From Bacillus sp. NEB1478 (GTDB lineage Bacteria; Bacillota; Bacilli; Bacillales; Fictibacillaceae): a DNA stretch of 64,000 bases. Below the pieces are notes generated by a model. That model saw nothing but the letters and a program-made list of their open reading frames with translations. It ran no database searches and had not been told where the DNA came from. The stretch covers positions 62,001-126,000 of the forward strand of contig NZ_CP134049.1 in assembly GCF_031582965.1 (NCBI RefSeq), given 5' to 3'. Position numbers and translations under genes: made by a program. Shown here one piece after another: positions 8,567 through 15,986 of the stretch (the first letter of the stretch is position 1; every line of letters starts with the position of its first letter).

Positions 8567-8986
8567 TTAGCTAAAAGAGCTGTTAAACTTTTTCAGCAGC
8601 TGTCCAAACATCTCACATTCTTCTTCAGACCATCCATTAAGTAAATTCTCCACTTTGGCTATTCGTTCCTTTTTATAAGCAGCTAATTCTTTTATACCGA
8701 TTTCCGTGATTTGGTAAGAGTAAGCTCTGCGGTCAGTTGGATCAGGAATTCGAGATGCATATCCCTTTTGTTCAAGAGAGGACGCTTGTCTGCTTACCGT
8801 TGAAATGTCCAGATGGAATTCGTTCGCTAATGTCTTGACTCCAGTGGGACCTTGAGAGGCTAAACGATGCAGTAAAAGGTATCCTGATCGGTCAAGCTTT
8901 CCATTTTTATCGGATGAGACAGAAGTTATATAACGAACTAGGGTAGCCATTTCAAATTGTATCGTTTCTATTGATTTTGCATTCAT
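8567..8986 (-). CDS. MarR-family transcriptional regulator
   Basis: 139 residues with the MarR winged helix fold. The recognition region is LHRLASQGPTGVKTLANEF, then DISTVSRQASSLEQKGYASR (about 60-90), and the wing is RIPDPTDRRAYSYQITEIG. It is divergent from an MFS exporter gene, and two identical palindromes lie over the exporter promoter. The likely role is a repressor of the exporter and of its own operon with the DUF817 gene, relieved by a small-molecule ligand. GAGGTG lies upstream of the ATG. Confidence 0.9.
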   Translation of the reverse strand: MNAKSIETIQFEMATLVRYITSVSSDKNGKLDRSGYLLLHRLASQGPTGVKTLANEFHLDISTVSRQASSLEQKGYASRIPDPTDRRAYSYQITEIGIKELAAYKKERIAKVENLLNGWSEEECEMFGQLLKKFNSSFS

Positions 8987-9081
8987 TGTAAAACATACAC
9001 CTCACAAAATACTTTCTATATAGCATGATAGCTTATCGAAAAGAATTGTCAATTCACTGTCTTTTTATTTAATTTTTAATG

Positions 9082-9131
9082 TTGACATAACATGCAGTTG
9101 TATCATACAATATTATAGTTGTATCATACAA
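9082..9131 (+). promoter_or_regulatory. MFS promoter with two identical MarR-type operators
   Basis: A -35 TTGACA (9082-9087) and a -10 TACAAT (9106-9111, 18-bp spacer) form a good sigma-A promoter. The perfect 13-bp palindrome TTGTATCATACAA occurs twice, at 9098-9110 (covering the -10) and 9119-9131. The 21-bp offset puts both on the same helix face. This fits repression by the divergent MarR protein. Confidence 0.75.
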
Positions 9132-9189
9132 TAATAAATAAAGTGAATAAAATAAATAAATTCTTTATATGAAAAGGGGTAATTTTATT

Positions 9190-10434
9190 ATGTCATCTTT
9201 ATCTCAAAATGCAGCACATGCAGAGGAACAGCCTGCATCCCTTGTAGAGGACGAGGCAAGTCTGCTTAAACAGCCAAAAGCGGTGTGGGCTGTCTTTTTT
9301 GCTTGTATCATTGCTTTTATGGGAATCGGTCTAGTTGATCCAATCCTCCCGGCACTAGCCGAACAGTTAGACGCATCTCACAGTGAAGTAACCTTGCTTT
9401 TTACGAGCTATAACGCAGTAATGGCAATAGCAATGCTTATTACAGGCTGGATCTCAGGGAGAATCGGAATAAAATGGACACTGCTTTCTGGTATCTTAAT
9501 TATTGCTGTTTTTTCAGCGCTTGGAGGTCTTTCCAACGATATATGGACGCTTGTATCACTTAGAGGGGGCTGGGGCCTTGGAAACGCATTGTTTGTTGCC
9601 ACAGCATTAGCGGCGATCGTATCTCTGTCTAAAAGTGGAACAGCAAGAGCCATCATCCTGTACGAAGCAGCGATCGGGCTCGGAATTTCTGTGGGCCCGC
9701 TTTTAGGAGGATGGTTAGGTGCAATGACTTGGAGAGGACCATTTTTGGGAGTAGCGACACTTATGGTCATTGCATTTATCGGACTCTCTGTTTTAATGCC
9801 AGCGCAGAAACCAACGAATACAGCAAAAACAAAATCGTCATTGCTTGATCCGTTTCGTGCACTGAAACACCGTTCATTGTTCGTGTTTGGTATCACAGCA
9901 GCTCTTTATAATTTTGGCTTCTTTACATTGTTAGCCTATTCTCCATTTGTGATGAATTTAGATGAGCATGGTTTAGGGTTTGTATTCTTAGGATGGGGAA
10001 TCTTGCTAGCGGTTACTTCGGTATTCATGGCACCAATGCTTCAACTTCGTTTTGGAACGATAAAATCTATTTGTATCATGCTTTTTTTATTCGCTGTGCT
10101 TTTAGCTGTTATGGGAATCTGGACTTCTACACAATGGGTTGTAATTGCAGCTGTTATTTTGGCAGGGGCAATGTTAGGCAACAACAACACACTGATTACA
10201 ACAGCCGTAATGAATGCAGCACCAGTTGAACGTTCTACTGCATCTGCAGCTTATAGTTTCTTGCGTTTCTTAGGTGGAGCAGTCGCACCGTTTATGGCAG
10301 GAAAACTCTCGGAAATTTTCAATCCGCATGTGCCATTCTTCGTTGGTGCAGGGTTTGTTTTACTATCAGTCGTCTTTATAATGATGAATGAAAAGCACGT
10401 AAAGCATGTGGATGAAATTGGAGCAGGACATTGA
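9190..10434 (+). CDS. MFS multidrug-type exporter
   Basis: 414 residues from ATG 9190; an upstream in-frame ATG (9169) overlaps the ribosome binding site AAAAGGGG, so 9190 is preferred. A charged ~30-residue N-tail precedes 12 predicted membrane segments. Motif A appears as TGWISGRIGIKWT after the second helix, and motif C-like glycines (GIGLGISVGPLLGG) occur in helix five, as in drug:H+ antiporters. The divergent MarR regulator and operators suggest inducible export of a toxic compound. A terminator follows. The substrate cannot be read from the sequence. Confidence 0.85.
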   Translation: MSSLSQNAAHAEEQPASLVEDEASLLKQPKAVWAVFFACIIAFMGIGLVDPILPALAEQLDASHSEVTLLFTSYNAVMAIAMLITGWISGRIGIKWTLLSGILIIAVFSALGGLSNDIWTLVSLRGGWGLGNALFVATALAAIVSLSKSGTARAIILYEAAIGLGISVGPLLGGWLGAMTWRGPFLGVATLMVIAFIGLSVLMPAQKPTNTAKTKSSLLDPFRALKHRSLFVFGITAALYNFGFFTLLAYSPFVMNLDEHGLGFVFLGWGILLAVTSVFMAPMLQLRFGTIKSICIMLFLFAVLLAVMGIWTSTQWVVIAAVILAGAMLGNNNTLITTAVMNAAPVERSTASAAYSFLRFLGGAVAPFMAGKLSEIFNPHVPFFVGAGFVLLSVVFIMMNEKHVKHVDEIGAGH

Positions 10435-10457
10435 TTTAATATATGAAATAATTATAG

Positions 10458-10502
10458 AAGCTGGCCAAAGGAATAAAAAAAATGCCTTAGAGTCAGCTTT
10501 TT
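10458..10502 (+). terminator. Terminator after the MFS gene
   Basis: AAGCTGGCCAAAGG pairs imperfectly with CCTTAGAGTCAGCTT, followed by a T run. Confidence 0.65.
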
Positions 10503-10742
10503 TGTTATTGATAAGCGCCGAATCTCATCGTCGGTTTTGCTTCTGCGGTACTCATTTATTTTGTAAATACGCGTCCGTTCCTCAAATTTTCACTTTCTTG
10601 AGCTTATTGACCTTATTGTTTATAAAACAACAAATTTATGACCTTTCTATTACTCAAATTTATAAGGAATCTATTTAATTAAGTATCCATATGAAGGTTC
10701 CTTTCATAGAATAGAAGATGGAGAAACAGGGGGTGATATGAA
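10503..10742. other. Intergenic region, nothing identified
   Basis: AT-rich sequence between the MFS terminator and the Cys-rich mini-gene. No coding frame with a ribosome binding site is visible. The last 15 bases hold the AGGGGGTGA binding site of the next gene. Confidence 0.5.
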
Positions 10743-10922
10743 TTGAGTGATTGCCCGCTTTGTGGTTTATCTCACAGTGACTGCAGCTGTCCAAAACAGG
10801 ATCATACGCGTGAATGCAGCATCAATAATCCGCATAAATCATTTTTCGATTGTGATTGTGAAATTTGCCGCCCACCAAAGAAACTAAGAAGAAGAACGGA
10901 CTCATCTGAATCTGCAGATTGA
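10743..10922 (+). CDS. Small Cys-rich protein, probably metal-binding
   Basis: 59 residues starting at TTG 10743; the nearby ATG at 10738 is closed by a stop after one codon, and AGGGGGTGA lies seven bases before the TTG. Nine cysteines occur in the first 42 residues: CPLC, CSC, a single Cys, and CDCEIC, with His11, His21 and His31 between them. The C-terminus is basic (PPKKLRRRTD). The spacing suggests one or two zinc sites. I do not recognise the family. An intrinsic terminator follows 40 bases later, supporting a real transcription unit. Confidence 0.6.
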   Translation: MSDCPLCGLSHSDCSCPKQDHTRECSINNPHKSFFDCDCEICRPPKKLRRRTDSSESAD

Positions 10923-10963
10923 TAAGACAAGCTTTATTAAAAAAATTATAAAACGAATGAAAG

Positions 10964-10999
10964 AACACCTTATCCTGTAAGCTGGATAAGGTGTTTTTA
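10964..10999. terminator. Terminator between the Cys-rich and GNAT genes
   Basis: A perfect 12-bp stem, AACACCTTATCC with GGATAAGGTGTT, is followed by T5. It can act on both convergent genes. Confidence 0.85.
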
Positions 11000-11020
11000 G
11001 ATGAAAGTTAATTAGAATTC

Positions 11021-11518
11021 TTAACGACCACCAAGTATTGGAGGCGTATTGAGCCTTTTTACATTATTTTCTTTAGCGACAGGTTGTCCATTTTTTTCAT
11101 AATGTGAAGTTAGCTGTTTTTCTATGATAATACTTGATCCTAATTGTCCCATAACATTAAATCCCCAACGTAAAAAGAGTCGTAGTGCTTCCCGGTTGTC
11201 CTCATCTACTGTTCCGAAGACTTTTCGTATACCTTGGTTTAATAAATGCTTCTCAAAGACCGGCAGAAAAGAGCTCGCTATTCCTTTTCCTTGATGTTTG
11301 TCATCGAGAACAACATAATCGACATACACCATATCGCCTAATCTAAAGCGATAGGATACAAAGCCTGCGATTTGATCGTCTTCATCACAAACAATAAGAA
11401 CTTCATTTGCGTGTTTTAATATAGCCCGAATCGTTTCTTTTTTCACCTTGAAATTATCAACAACCATATCAATTAAATAAGGATCATCTTCGCCAGGAAT
11501 CCTATTTCGAATATACAA
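11021..11518 (-). CDS. GNAT-family N-acetyltransferase
   Basis: 165 residues with a GNAT fold: VDYVVLDDKHQGKGIASSFL (about 70-90) contains the acetyl-CoA pyrophosphate loop QGKGIA, and the FLRWGFNVMGQLG stretch matches motif B. A TTG start at 11518 is supported by AAGGGGGA upstream. The C-terminal ~30 residues are basic and outside the domain. The substrate is unknown. It is monocistronic and converges on the Cys-rich mini-gene. Confidence 0.85.
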   Translation of the reverse strand: MYIRNRIPGEDDPYLIDMVVDNFKVKKETIRAILKHANEVLIVCDEDDQIAGFVSYRFRLGDMVYVDYVVLDDKHQGKGIASSFLPVFEKHLLNQGIRKVFGTVDEDNREALRLFLRWGFNVMGQLGSSIIIEKQLTSHYEKNGQPVAKENNVKRLNTPPILGGR

Positions 11519-11660
11519 TGATATTCCCCCTTAACATTAACAAAGGGTAGACAATGATTGATTCCCCTTTCTAATAATATATGAGGGTTGTCCGAATTTG
11601 TTTGGATAGATATCCAGATGGGGAAAATTTTCCATTGAAGACATTGAATTATGTAAAGGA

Positions 11661-11689
11661 AAAACCGGAGGAAGCCCCGGTTTTTTTTG
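11661..11689. terminator. Terminator-like hairpin
   Basis: AAAACCGG and CCGGTTTT flank a short loop, followed by T8. No gene clearly ends here on the plus strand, so it may terminate a lost gene or a small RNA. Confidence 0.55.
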
Positions 11690-11730
11690 TTTTTCACACT
11701 ATACAGGTTTCGAATCAGGAATCATGTTTT

Positions 11731-11766
11731 TTCTTTTTCTTCTTTTTCTTCTTTTTCTTCTTTTTC
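11731..11766 (+). repeat. Four perfect copies of a 9-bp unit (TTCTTTTTC)
   Basis: TTCTTTTTC repeats four times without error, preceded by a further T/C stretch. It lies between a hairpin and a decayed AraC fragment and is not inside a credible gene. Such tracts are prone to length change. Confidence 0.85.
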
Positions 11767-11915
11767 TTAGAAGATAACCAATGGTGCATTCCAGTTAACA
11801 AGATAGTTCCCCCCTTTGTGAGAAACTAGAAAAGAGAATATATCAAACATCCTCTTCTCTTCTATATCTTACGTAAGCTTGTCTAAAATGTTTGGACAAA
11901 CAATTGTTTTAAAAA

Positions 11916-12153
11916 ATGGACGCATACACATTTTTAAGGTGCTCGATTACATAGAACAACATTTAGAGGAATAACTTACGCTTGAGAACTTAGCAAAAGT
12001 CTCCACTTACTCTCCCTATCATTTTCAGCGTACGTTTAAAGAATAGTGGGTGAAACACCTACACAATATGTGAAACGTCTTCGTTTAGAGAATGAAGCAC
12101 ATTTATTAATTTATCAACAACCGACGAGCCGCGGCATAAGCTGACCAGTCTAC
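11916..12153 (+). pseudogene. Decayed AraC-family regulator fragment
   Basis: Conceptual translation across frames gives the N-terminal DNA-binding region of an AraC/XylS protein: VLDYIEQHLEE, a TAA stop, LTLENLAKVSTYSPYHFQRT then FKE, a TAG with a frame change, then VGETPTQYVKRLRLENEAHL then LIYQQPTSRG and a final stop. A further one-base shift separates the ATG at 11916 (MDAYTFLR) from the rest. At least two frame changes and a nonsense codon make it non-functional. The effector-binding domain is gone. Confidence 0.85.
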
Positions 12154-12190
12154 CTCTGCCATGCCATGATTGAACGAATAGGAACACAAA

Positions 12191-12226
12191 AAAACCATTG
12201 ACATGAAACATGTCAATGGTTTTGGT
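12191..12226 (-). terminator. Terminator of dtpT
   Basis: A perfect 15-bp stem, AAAACCATTGACATG with its complement, closes a 3-base loop just past the dtpT stop. The T-rich side on the minus strand follows. Confidence 0.85.
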
Positions 12227-12236
12227 TTTAAATAGA

Positions 12237-13730
12237 TTAGCGAATGCCCTTCATAGCTCCCTGAATCTTTGGAGCAAGAACGAAAAGGATTAAACTTAGA
12301 ACGATTGCTGCTCCACCAATTGACCCGAAATAAGCCATTTCGTTAGCAGGTGTGTAGAATCTAACAAGCTGTGCATTAAGTGCTTGTGCTCCTGCACTTG
12401 CTAAGAACCATAAGCTCATTGTTTGTGCAGAGAAAGCTGCCGGAGCAAGCTTAGTTGTTGCAGAAAGTCCAACTGGTGATAATAATAGCTCCCCGATAAC
12501 TACGATGAAGTAACTAAGAACAAGCCATAAAGGATTTACTAGTGTGTTGTCTCCGCCAAAGTAAGCTGGTAGAAGAATAACTAGGAATGACAATCCTGCA
12601 AACAGCAAGCTTAGAGCGAATTTCTTTGGAATCGTCGGCTGACGGTTTCCAAGCTTCACCCACATCCAAGCGAATACAGGTGCTAATGTAATAATAAATA
12701 GCGGGTTCAATGACTGGAACCAAGCTGGTGAAATATGAATCCCTGCAAAGTCTAGTTGTGTACGCTTGTCCGCATAAGAAGCAAGAATAGTTGATCCTTG
12801 TTCTTGAATCGCCCAGAACATAACAGCAGCAATAAACAATGGGATATAAGCGATTACTCTTGAGCGTTCAGTTGCAGTTGTTTTTGGACTGCGGTACATT
12901 ACAACGAAATAAATTGTTGGAATCAAGATACCAAAAATACCTACAAGATTAACAAACACATCTAATGTGAAAATACCAGCTGGGATTGTATAAGCTAAAA
13001 TAGCACCTAATACTACTACAACAATACCAACAATGGTTCCAACTTTTTTCTTTTCAGCTGGAGATAATGGATTTGGAACATAAGTACCAGCTAAACCAAG
13101 ATTTTTCTTTTTCGTTAAAACGAACACTGTAAGACCAAGTAACATACCTAATGCGGCAATACCGAATCCTAAGTGGAAGCTGTATTTCATTCCAACCGTT
13201 CCAACTACTAGTGGAGAAAGGAATGCACCAAGGTTGATACCCATATAGAAAATACTGAAACCAGCATCACGACGAGTATCTTCAGGGCTGTACATATCAC
13301 CTACAACGCTTGAAACGTTAGGTTTTAACATACCAGTACCAAGAACGATCAGTACCATAGAGACAAATAGCATTGTTATACTTCCTGGGAAAGAAAGCAC
13401 AATATGACCAAACATTATCAAAATTCCGCCATAGAATAGGGATTTCGATGTACCAAAAACTCTATCAGCTAACCAGCCGCCAATAACTCCAGACATATAT
13501 ACAAGTGAACCATAAATAGACATGATAGCTAATGCGGTTTGTTCATCAAGACCTAAACCACCTTTTGAAACTTCGTAGTACATGTAGTAAATAAGGATGG
13601 CTCTCATTCCATAGTAAGAAAAGCGCTCCCAAAACTCAGTAAAGAAAAGTGTGAACAAACCTTTAGGGTGACCAAAGAACCCTTTTTGAGGTACACTATC
13701 CACAATTTTCTGTCTATTTTGCGTTGACAT
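12237..13730 (-). CDS. dtpT: Di-/tripeptide:H+ symporter (POT family)
   Basis: 497 residues from ATG 13730, chosen because AAGGAGGT lies seven bases upstream; an ATG six codons earlier overlaps that site. POT/PTR hallmarks are clear: FTEFWERFSYYGMRAILIYY with the ExxERFxYYG proton-coupling motif (about 27-40), GGWLADRVFG in the PTR2 signature, and FSIFYMGINLGAFLSP. About 14 hydrophobic segments are present. It imports di- and tripeptides with protons at the cytoplasmic membrane. It is monocistronic. Confidence 0.93.
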   Translation of the reverse strand: MSTQNRQKIVDSVPQKGFFGHPKGLFTLFFTEFWERFSYYGMRAILIYYMYYEVSKGGLGLDEQTALAIMSIYGSLVYMSGVIGGWLADRVFGTSKSLFYGGILIMFGHIVLSFPGSITMLFVSMVLIVLGTGMLKPNVSSVVGDMYSPEDTRRDAGFSIFYMGINLGAFLSPLVVGTVGMKYSFHLGFGIAALGMLLGLTVFVLTKKKNLGLAGTYVPNPLSPAEKKKVGTIVGIVVVVLGAILAYTIPAGIFTLDVFVNLVGIFGILIPTIYFVVMYRSPKTTATERSRVIAYIPLFIAAVMFWAIQEQGSTILASYADKRTQLDFAGIHISPAWFQSLNPLFIITLAPVFAWMWVKLGNRQPTIPKKFALSLLFAGLSFLVILLPAYFGGDNTLVNPLWLVLSYFIVVIGELLLSPVGLSATTKLAPAAFSAQTMSLWFLASAGAQALNAQLVRFYTPANEMAYFGSIGGAAIVLSLILFVLAPKIQGAMKGIR

Positions 13731-14042
13731 ACCAACGACCTCCTTCATTCTTTAAACATAATACTTTGAAATATTTAACGTTGTCAAAAGTTTTTGGCAT
13801 ATTTATTATTACAGGTTATTTATTATTCGTAAATGGTAAACGCATCCATAATGGGTATAATGTCTTATAAATTTGATAAAAATACATTAAAAAAGTACGT
13901 AAAATTCGACAAAAAATGCAGATTTTCTAAAGAAAATGTCCTATCTTAAGGAATGTAAAAAAATTTATGATATCGTTGTGAAATGACGGAGTTTTAAGTA
14001 GTATAGAGAGGTACCAAAAGGGCTTGAAAGAAGGTTTTAAAA
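13731..14042. other. Divergent dtpT / rlmN intergenic region
   Basis: 312 bp, very AT-rich. The only feature I see is an inverted repeat ATTTTCT-AA-AGAAAAT at 13922-13937, reminiscent of a CodY-type site but with a two-base centre that does not fit the consensus. The promoters of both genes must lie here. Confidence 0.4.
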
Positions 14043-15122
14043 ATGATGAAACATTCCATATATGGATTAACGTTTGAGCAATTATCAGCATGGCTGCTGG
14101 AACGTGGACATAAAAAATTTCGTGCGACCCAAGTATGGGAGCTGTTATATAGAAAACGCGTAACTCATTTTTCTGAAATGACAGAAGTGAATCAAGAGTG
14201 TGTGGCATTATTAGAAGAGAATTTTGTGATACAAACTTTAACAGAACATGTAAAACAGGAAGCTTCTGATGGAACAGTCAAATTTCTGTTTAAATTGCAG
14301 GACGGCAATTTGATCGAAACGGTCTTGATGAAACATAAATACGGTTTATCTGTTTGTGTAACTACTCAAGTCGGCTGTAATATCGGCTGCAGTTTTTGTG
14401 CAAGCGGATTGTTAAAAAAGACCCGTGATTTATCAAGCGGTGAAATAGTAGAACAAATTATGAATGTCCAGCATCATCTCGATCAAAAGGGAGATGGTGA
14501 AAAGGTCAGCCACATCGTTGTTATGGGGATTGGAGAACCGTTCGATAACTTTGATAATATGAATGACTTTTTAAATATCATGGTTGATGCAAAAGGGCTT
14601 GCAATCGGGACCAAACATATTACTGTATCTACGAGCGGGATTGTAGACAAAATCTATGAATTTGCAGATACTTCACAAAGAGTTAACCTCGCTATTTCAT
14701 TACATGCTCCAAATAATGAACTGCGTACTCAGATCATGAAGATCAATCGTGCATTTCCACTGGAACAATTGATGGATGCTATGCGTTATTACATCGATAA
14801 AACGAACCGTCGAATCACGATCGAATACATTTTGTTAAAAGATGTGAATGACCATGTTGAGGAAGCCATTCAGTTAGGTGAACTTTTTGCAGATATTAAG
14901 AATCGAGTTTACATCAATCTCATACCTTACAATCCGGTAGATGAGCACAGTCAGTATCAAAGAAGTACACAGGAGACGGTTTTAGCGTTTTACGATACGC
15001 TCAAAAAACAAGGAATCAACTGCAAGATCCGCCAGGAACACGGAACGGATATTGACGCAGCGTGCGGGCAGTTAAGAAGTAAACAAATTAAGAAAGACAA
15101 AGGAATATCCTTAAATTCATAA
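14043..15122 (+). CDS. rlmN: 23S rRNA (adenine2503-C2)-methyltransferase RlmN
   Basis: 359 residues, the RlmN length. The radical-SAM cluster is CNIGCSFC (Cys112, Cys116, Cys119). An [10 protein letters not shown] segment binds SAM, and the second catalytic cysteine is Cys341 in [12 protein letters not shown]. The N-terminal RNA-binding part ([20 protein letters not shown]) and [10 protein letters not shown] agree with RlmN rather than the Cfr resistance enzyme. It methylates C2 of A2503 in 23S rRNA and A37 in some tRNAs. AAGAAGG lies eight bases before the start. In Bacillus rlmN usually sits in the fmt-rsmB-prpC region, so this isolated copy may be a second paralogue. Confidence 0.9.
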   Translation: MMKHSIYGLTFEQLSAWLLERGHKKFRATQVWELLYRKRVTHFSEMTEVNQECVALLEENFVIQTLTEHVKQEASDGTVKFLFKLQDGNLIETVLMKHKYGLSVCVTTQVGCNIGCSFCASGLLKKTRDLSSGEIVEQIMNVQHHLDQKGDGEKVSHIVVMGIGEPFDNFDNMNDFLNIMVDAKGLAIGTKHITVSTSGIVDKIYEFADTSQRVNLAISLHAPNNELRTQIMKINRAFPLEQLMDAMRYYIDKTNRRITIEYILLKDVNDHVEEAIQLGELFADIKNRVYINLIPYNPVDEHSQYQRSTQETVLAFYDTLKKQGINCKIRQEHGTDIDAACGQLRSKQIKKDKGISLNS

Positions 15123-15125
15123 GAA

Positions 15126-15156
15126 AAAGACCGATTTTAGCCGATCGGTCTTTTTT
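15126..15156 (+). terminator. Terminator of rlmN
   Basis: AAGACCGAT and ATCGGTCTT flank a short loop, followed by T6. A MITE-like element begins three bases after the T tract. Confidence 0.9.
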
Positions 15157-15158
15157 AT

Positions 15159-15544
15159 GGCTGTTTTCTAAAAGATTGTTGCTTTTGACTCATGTTGTTC
15201 ATTCTTTCCATTGAAAAGTTGATTGTAGAGCAAGGTGTGAGACTCCTCGAAAATGAAAATCATATTTTCTTCGTGCGATGTAACGCTGCTGAAGTTTTCC
15301 TTGTCCTGCGGGAAAAGCGGGACAGTCCGAAATGCGGAAACGGCTGGTGCAGCCCCGACAAGCAAAGGGAAATGGGCTAAGAAGGCGCTTTTTGCCTTCA
15401 AGACCATCTAACTTTTGACCTTGAGGGGCTAGACGTTGGAGCTAGACAGGTGAGACCCCACAGGTGCAAAGCGCCGAGGAGGCTCACCGCACGCCCCGCG
15501 GAAATCAACCACTCCCAAGAGCAATTAAGATTGCGAAAACAACC
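15159..15544. mobile_element. MITE-like element, long copy (386 bp)
   Basis: The left end GGCTGTTTTCTAAAAGATTG then TTGCTTTTG is the family terminal repeat. The right end is degraded (ATTGCGAAAACAACC). The internal GACTCCTCGAAAATGAAAAT block, the GATGTAACGCTG block and the GGCGCTTTTTGCC hairpin also occur, inverted, in the copy at 26980. The flanks show no 8-bp duplication. Short open frames inside it are not shared between copies and lack ribosome binding sites, so it is non-coding. Confidence 0.8.
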
Positions 15545-15550
15545 TATTCA

Positions 15551-15580
15551 ATTGACAATTGTCAATTAATTACATAATAT
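15551..15580 (+). promoter_or_regulatory. Strong promoter overlapped by a 16-bp palindrome
   Basis: TTGACA (15552-15557), a 17-bp spacer and TAATAT (15575-15580) make a near-consensus sigma-A promoter. The perfect palindrome ATTGACAATTGTCAAT (15551-15566) covers the -35 and would suit a dimeric repressor. Transcription would start near 15587, about 400 bases before the MutS2-like gene. Confidence 0.7.
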
Positions 15581-15605
15581 AAAGGTAATCAATGGAAAGG
15601 ATGGT

Positions 15606-15635
15606 GTGTTTGTGAGCGTGAGCGTTCTTAACTAA
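15606..15635 (+). CDS. Putative leader peptide (9 codons)
   Basis: From GTG 15606 the frame reads MFVSVSVLN and stops at TAA 15633; an internal GTG at 15612 would give MSVSVLN. GGAAAGG lies five bases before the first GTG. The last four codons (GTTCTTAACTAA) are the 5' half of a perfect 12-nt pairing with 15717-15728. The size and placement are those of leader peptides whose stalling controls resistance or stress genes in Firmicutes. That it is translated is inference. Confidence 0.55.
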   Translation: MFVSVSVLN

Positions 15636-15800
15636 AACAAATTGGATACAGGCAATCGAAAGGAAATTTTTATAACGGGTAGCCGTTTATTTGTTATGCC
15701 CTTTTGATGCCATTCATTAGTTAAGAACAGCGGTCAGAATACAAGCCATCATAATTATCCCCTTGATGCTGCCGGACTCTTCTTATAGAGCCGTTTTTTT
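15624..15800 (+). promoter_or_regulatory. Candidate ribosome-mediated transcription attenuator
   Basis: GTTCTTAACTAA (15624-15635, inside the leader ORF) is exactly complementary to TTAGTTAAGAAC (15717-15728). Downstream, CGGACTCT and AGAGCCG form a terminator stem (15773-15793, one bulged A) followed by T7 (15794-15800). A competing pairing, CGGTCAG (15731-15737) with CTGCCG (15769-15774), would break the terminator stem. Leader ORF, mutually exclusive pairings and terminator together are the layout of attenuators such as those of ermK or the bmrCD operon. The exact switch needs folding analysis. Confidence 0.65.
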
Positions 15801-15831
15801 ATGCATTTTTTTAAAAGGGTGAAGTCTATTA

Positions 15832-15870
15832 TAAGGGCGGAAATGACATGTTCATTTCTGCCCTTTTTTA
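15832..15870 (+). terminator. Second leader terminator
   Basis: AAGGGCGGAAATGA pairs with TCATTTCTGCCCTT (one G-T), followed by a T run, still 117 bases upstream of the MutS2-like start codon. Two terminators in tandem imply tight control of read-through. Confidence 0.8.
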
Positions 15871-15986
15871 TTTGGCATATTCCTGGCCTCTGTTAGAGGA
15901 GGGATAATCACTTATTTAAAAATCAATCTTTCAAAATAGAGTGTCATTTAAACGACTATACAAATAAAAATTTGGAGGCTTTACCA

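Noticed and set aside
10406..10678. Plus-strand frame downstream of the MFS gene
   Set aside because: It starts inside the MFS coding sequence in another frame and runs through the terminator.
11581..11829. Open frame with a long Phe run
   Set aside because: The Phe run is the translated TTCTTTTTC repeat; no ribosome binding site and the frame crosses a terminator.
13922..13937. CodY box between dtpT and rlmN
   Set aside because: The arms match but the two-base centre departs from the 15-bp consensus; kept only as a note in the intergenic entry.
15192..15380. Open frame inside the MITE-like element at 15159
   Set aside because: It has no ribosome binding site, is not kept in the other copies of the element and lies over its structured interior.
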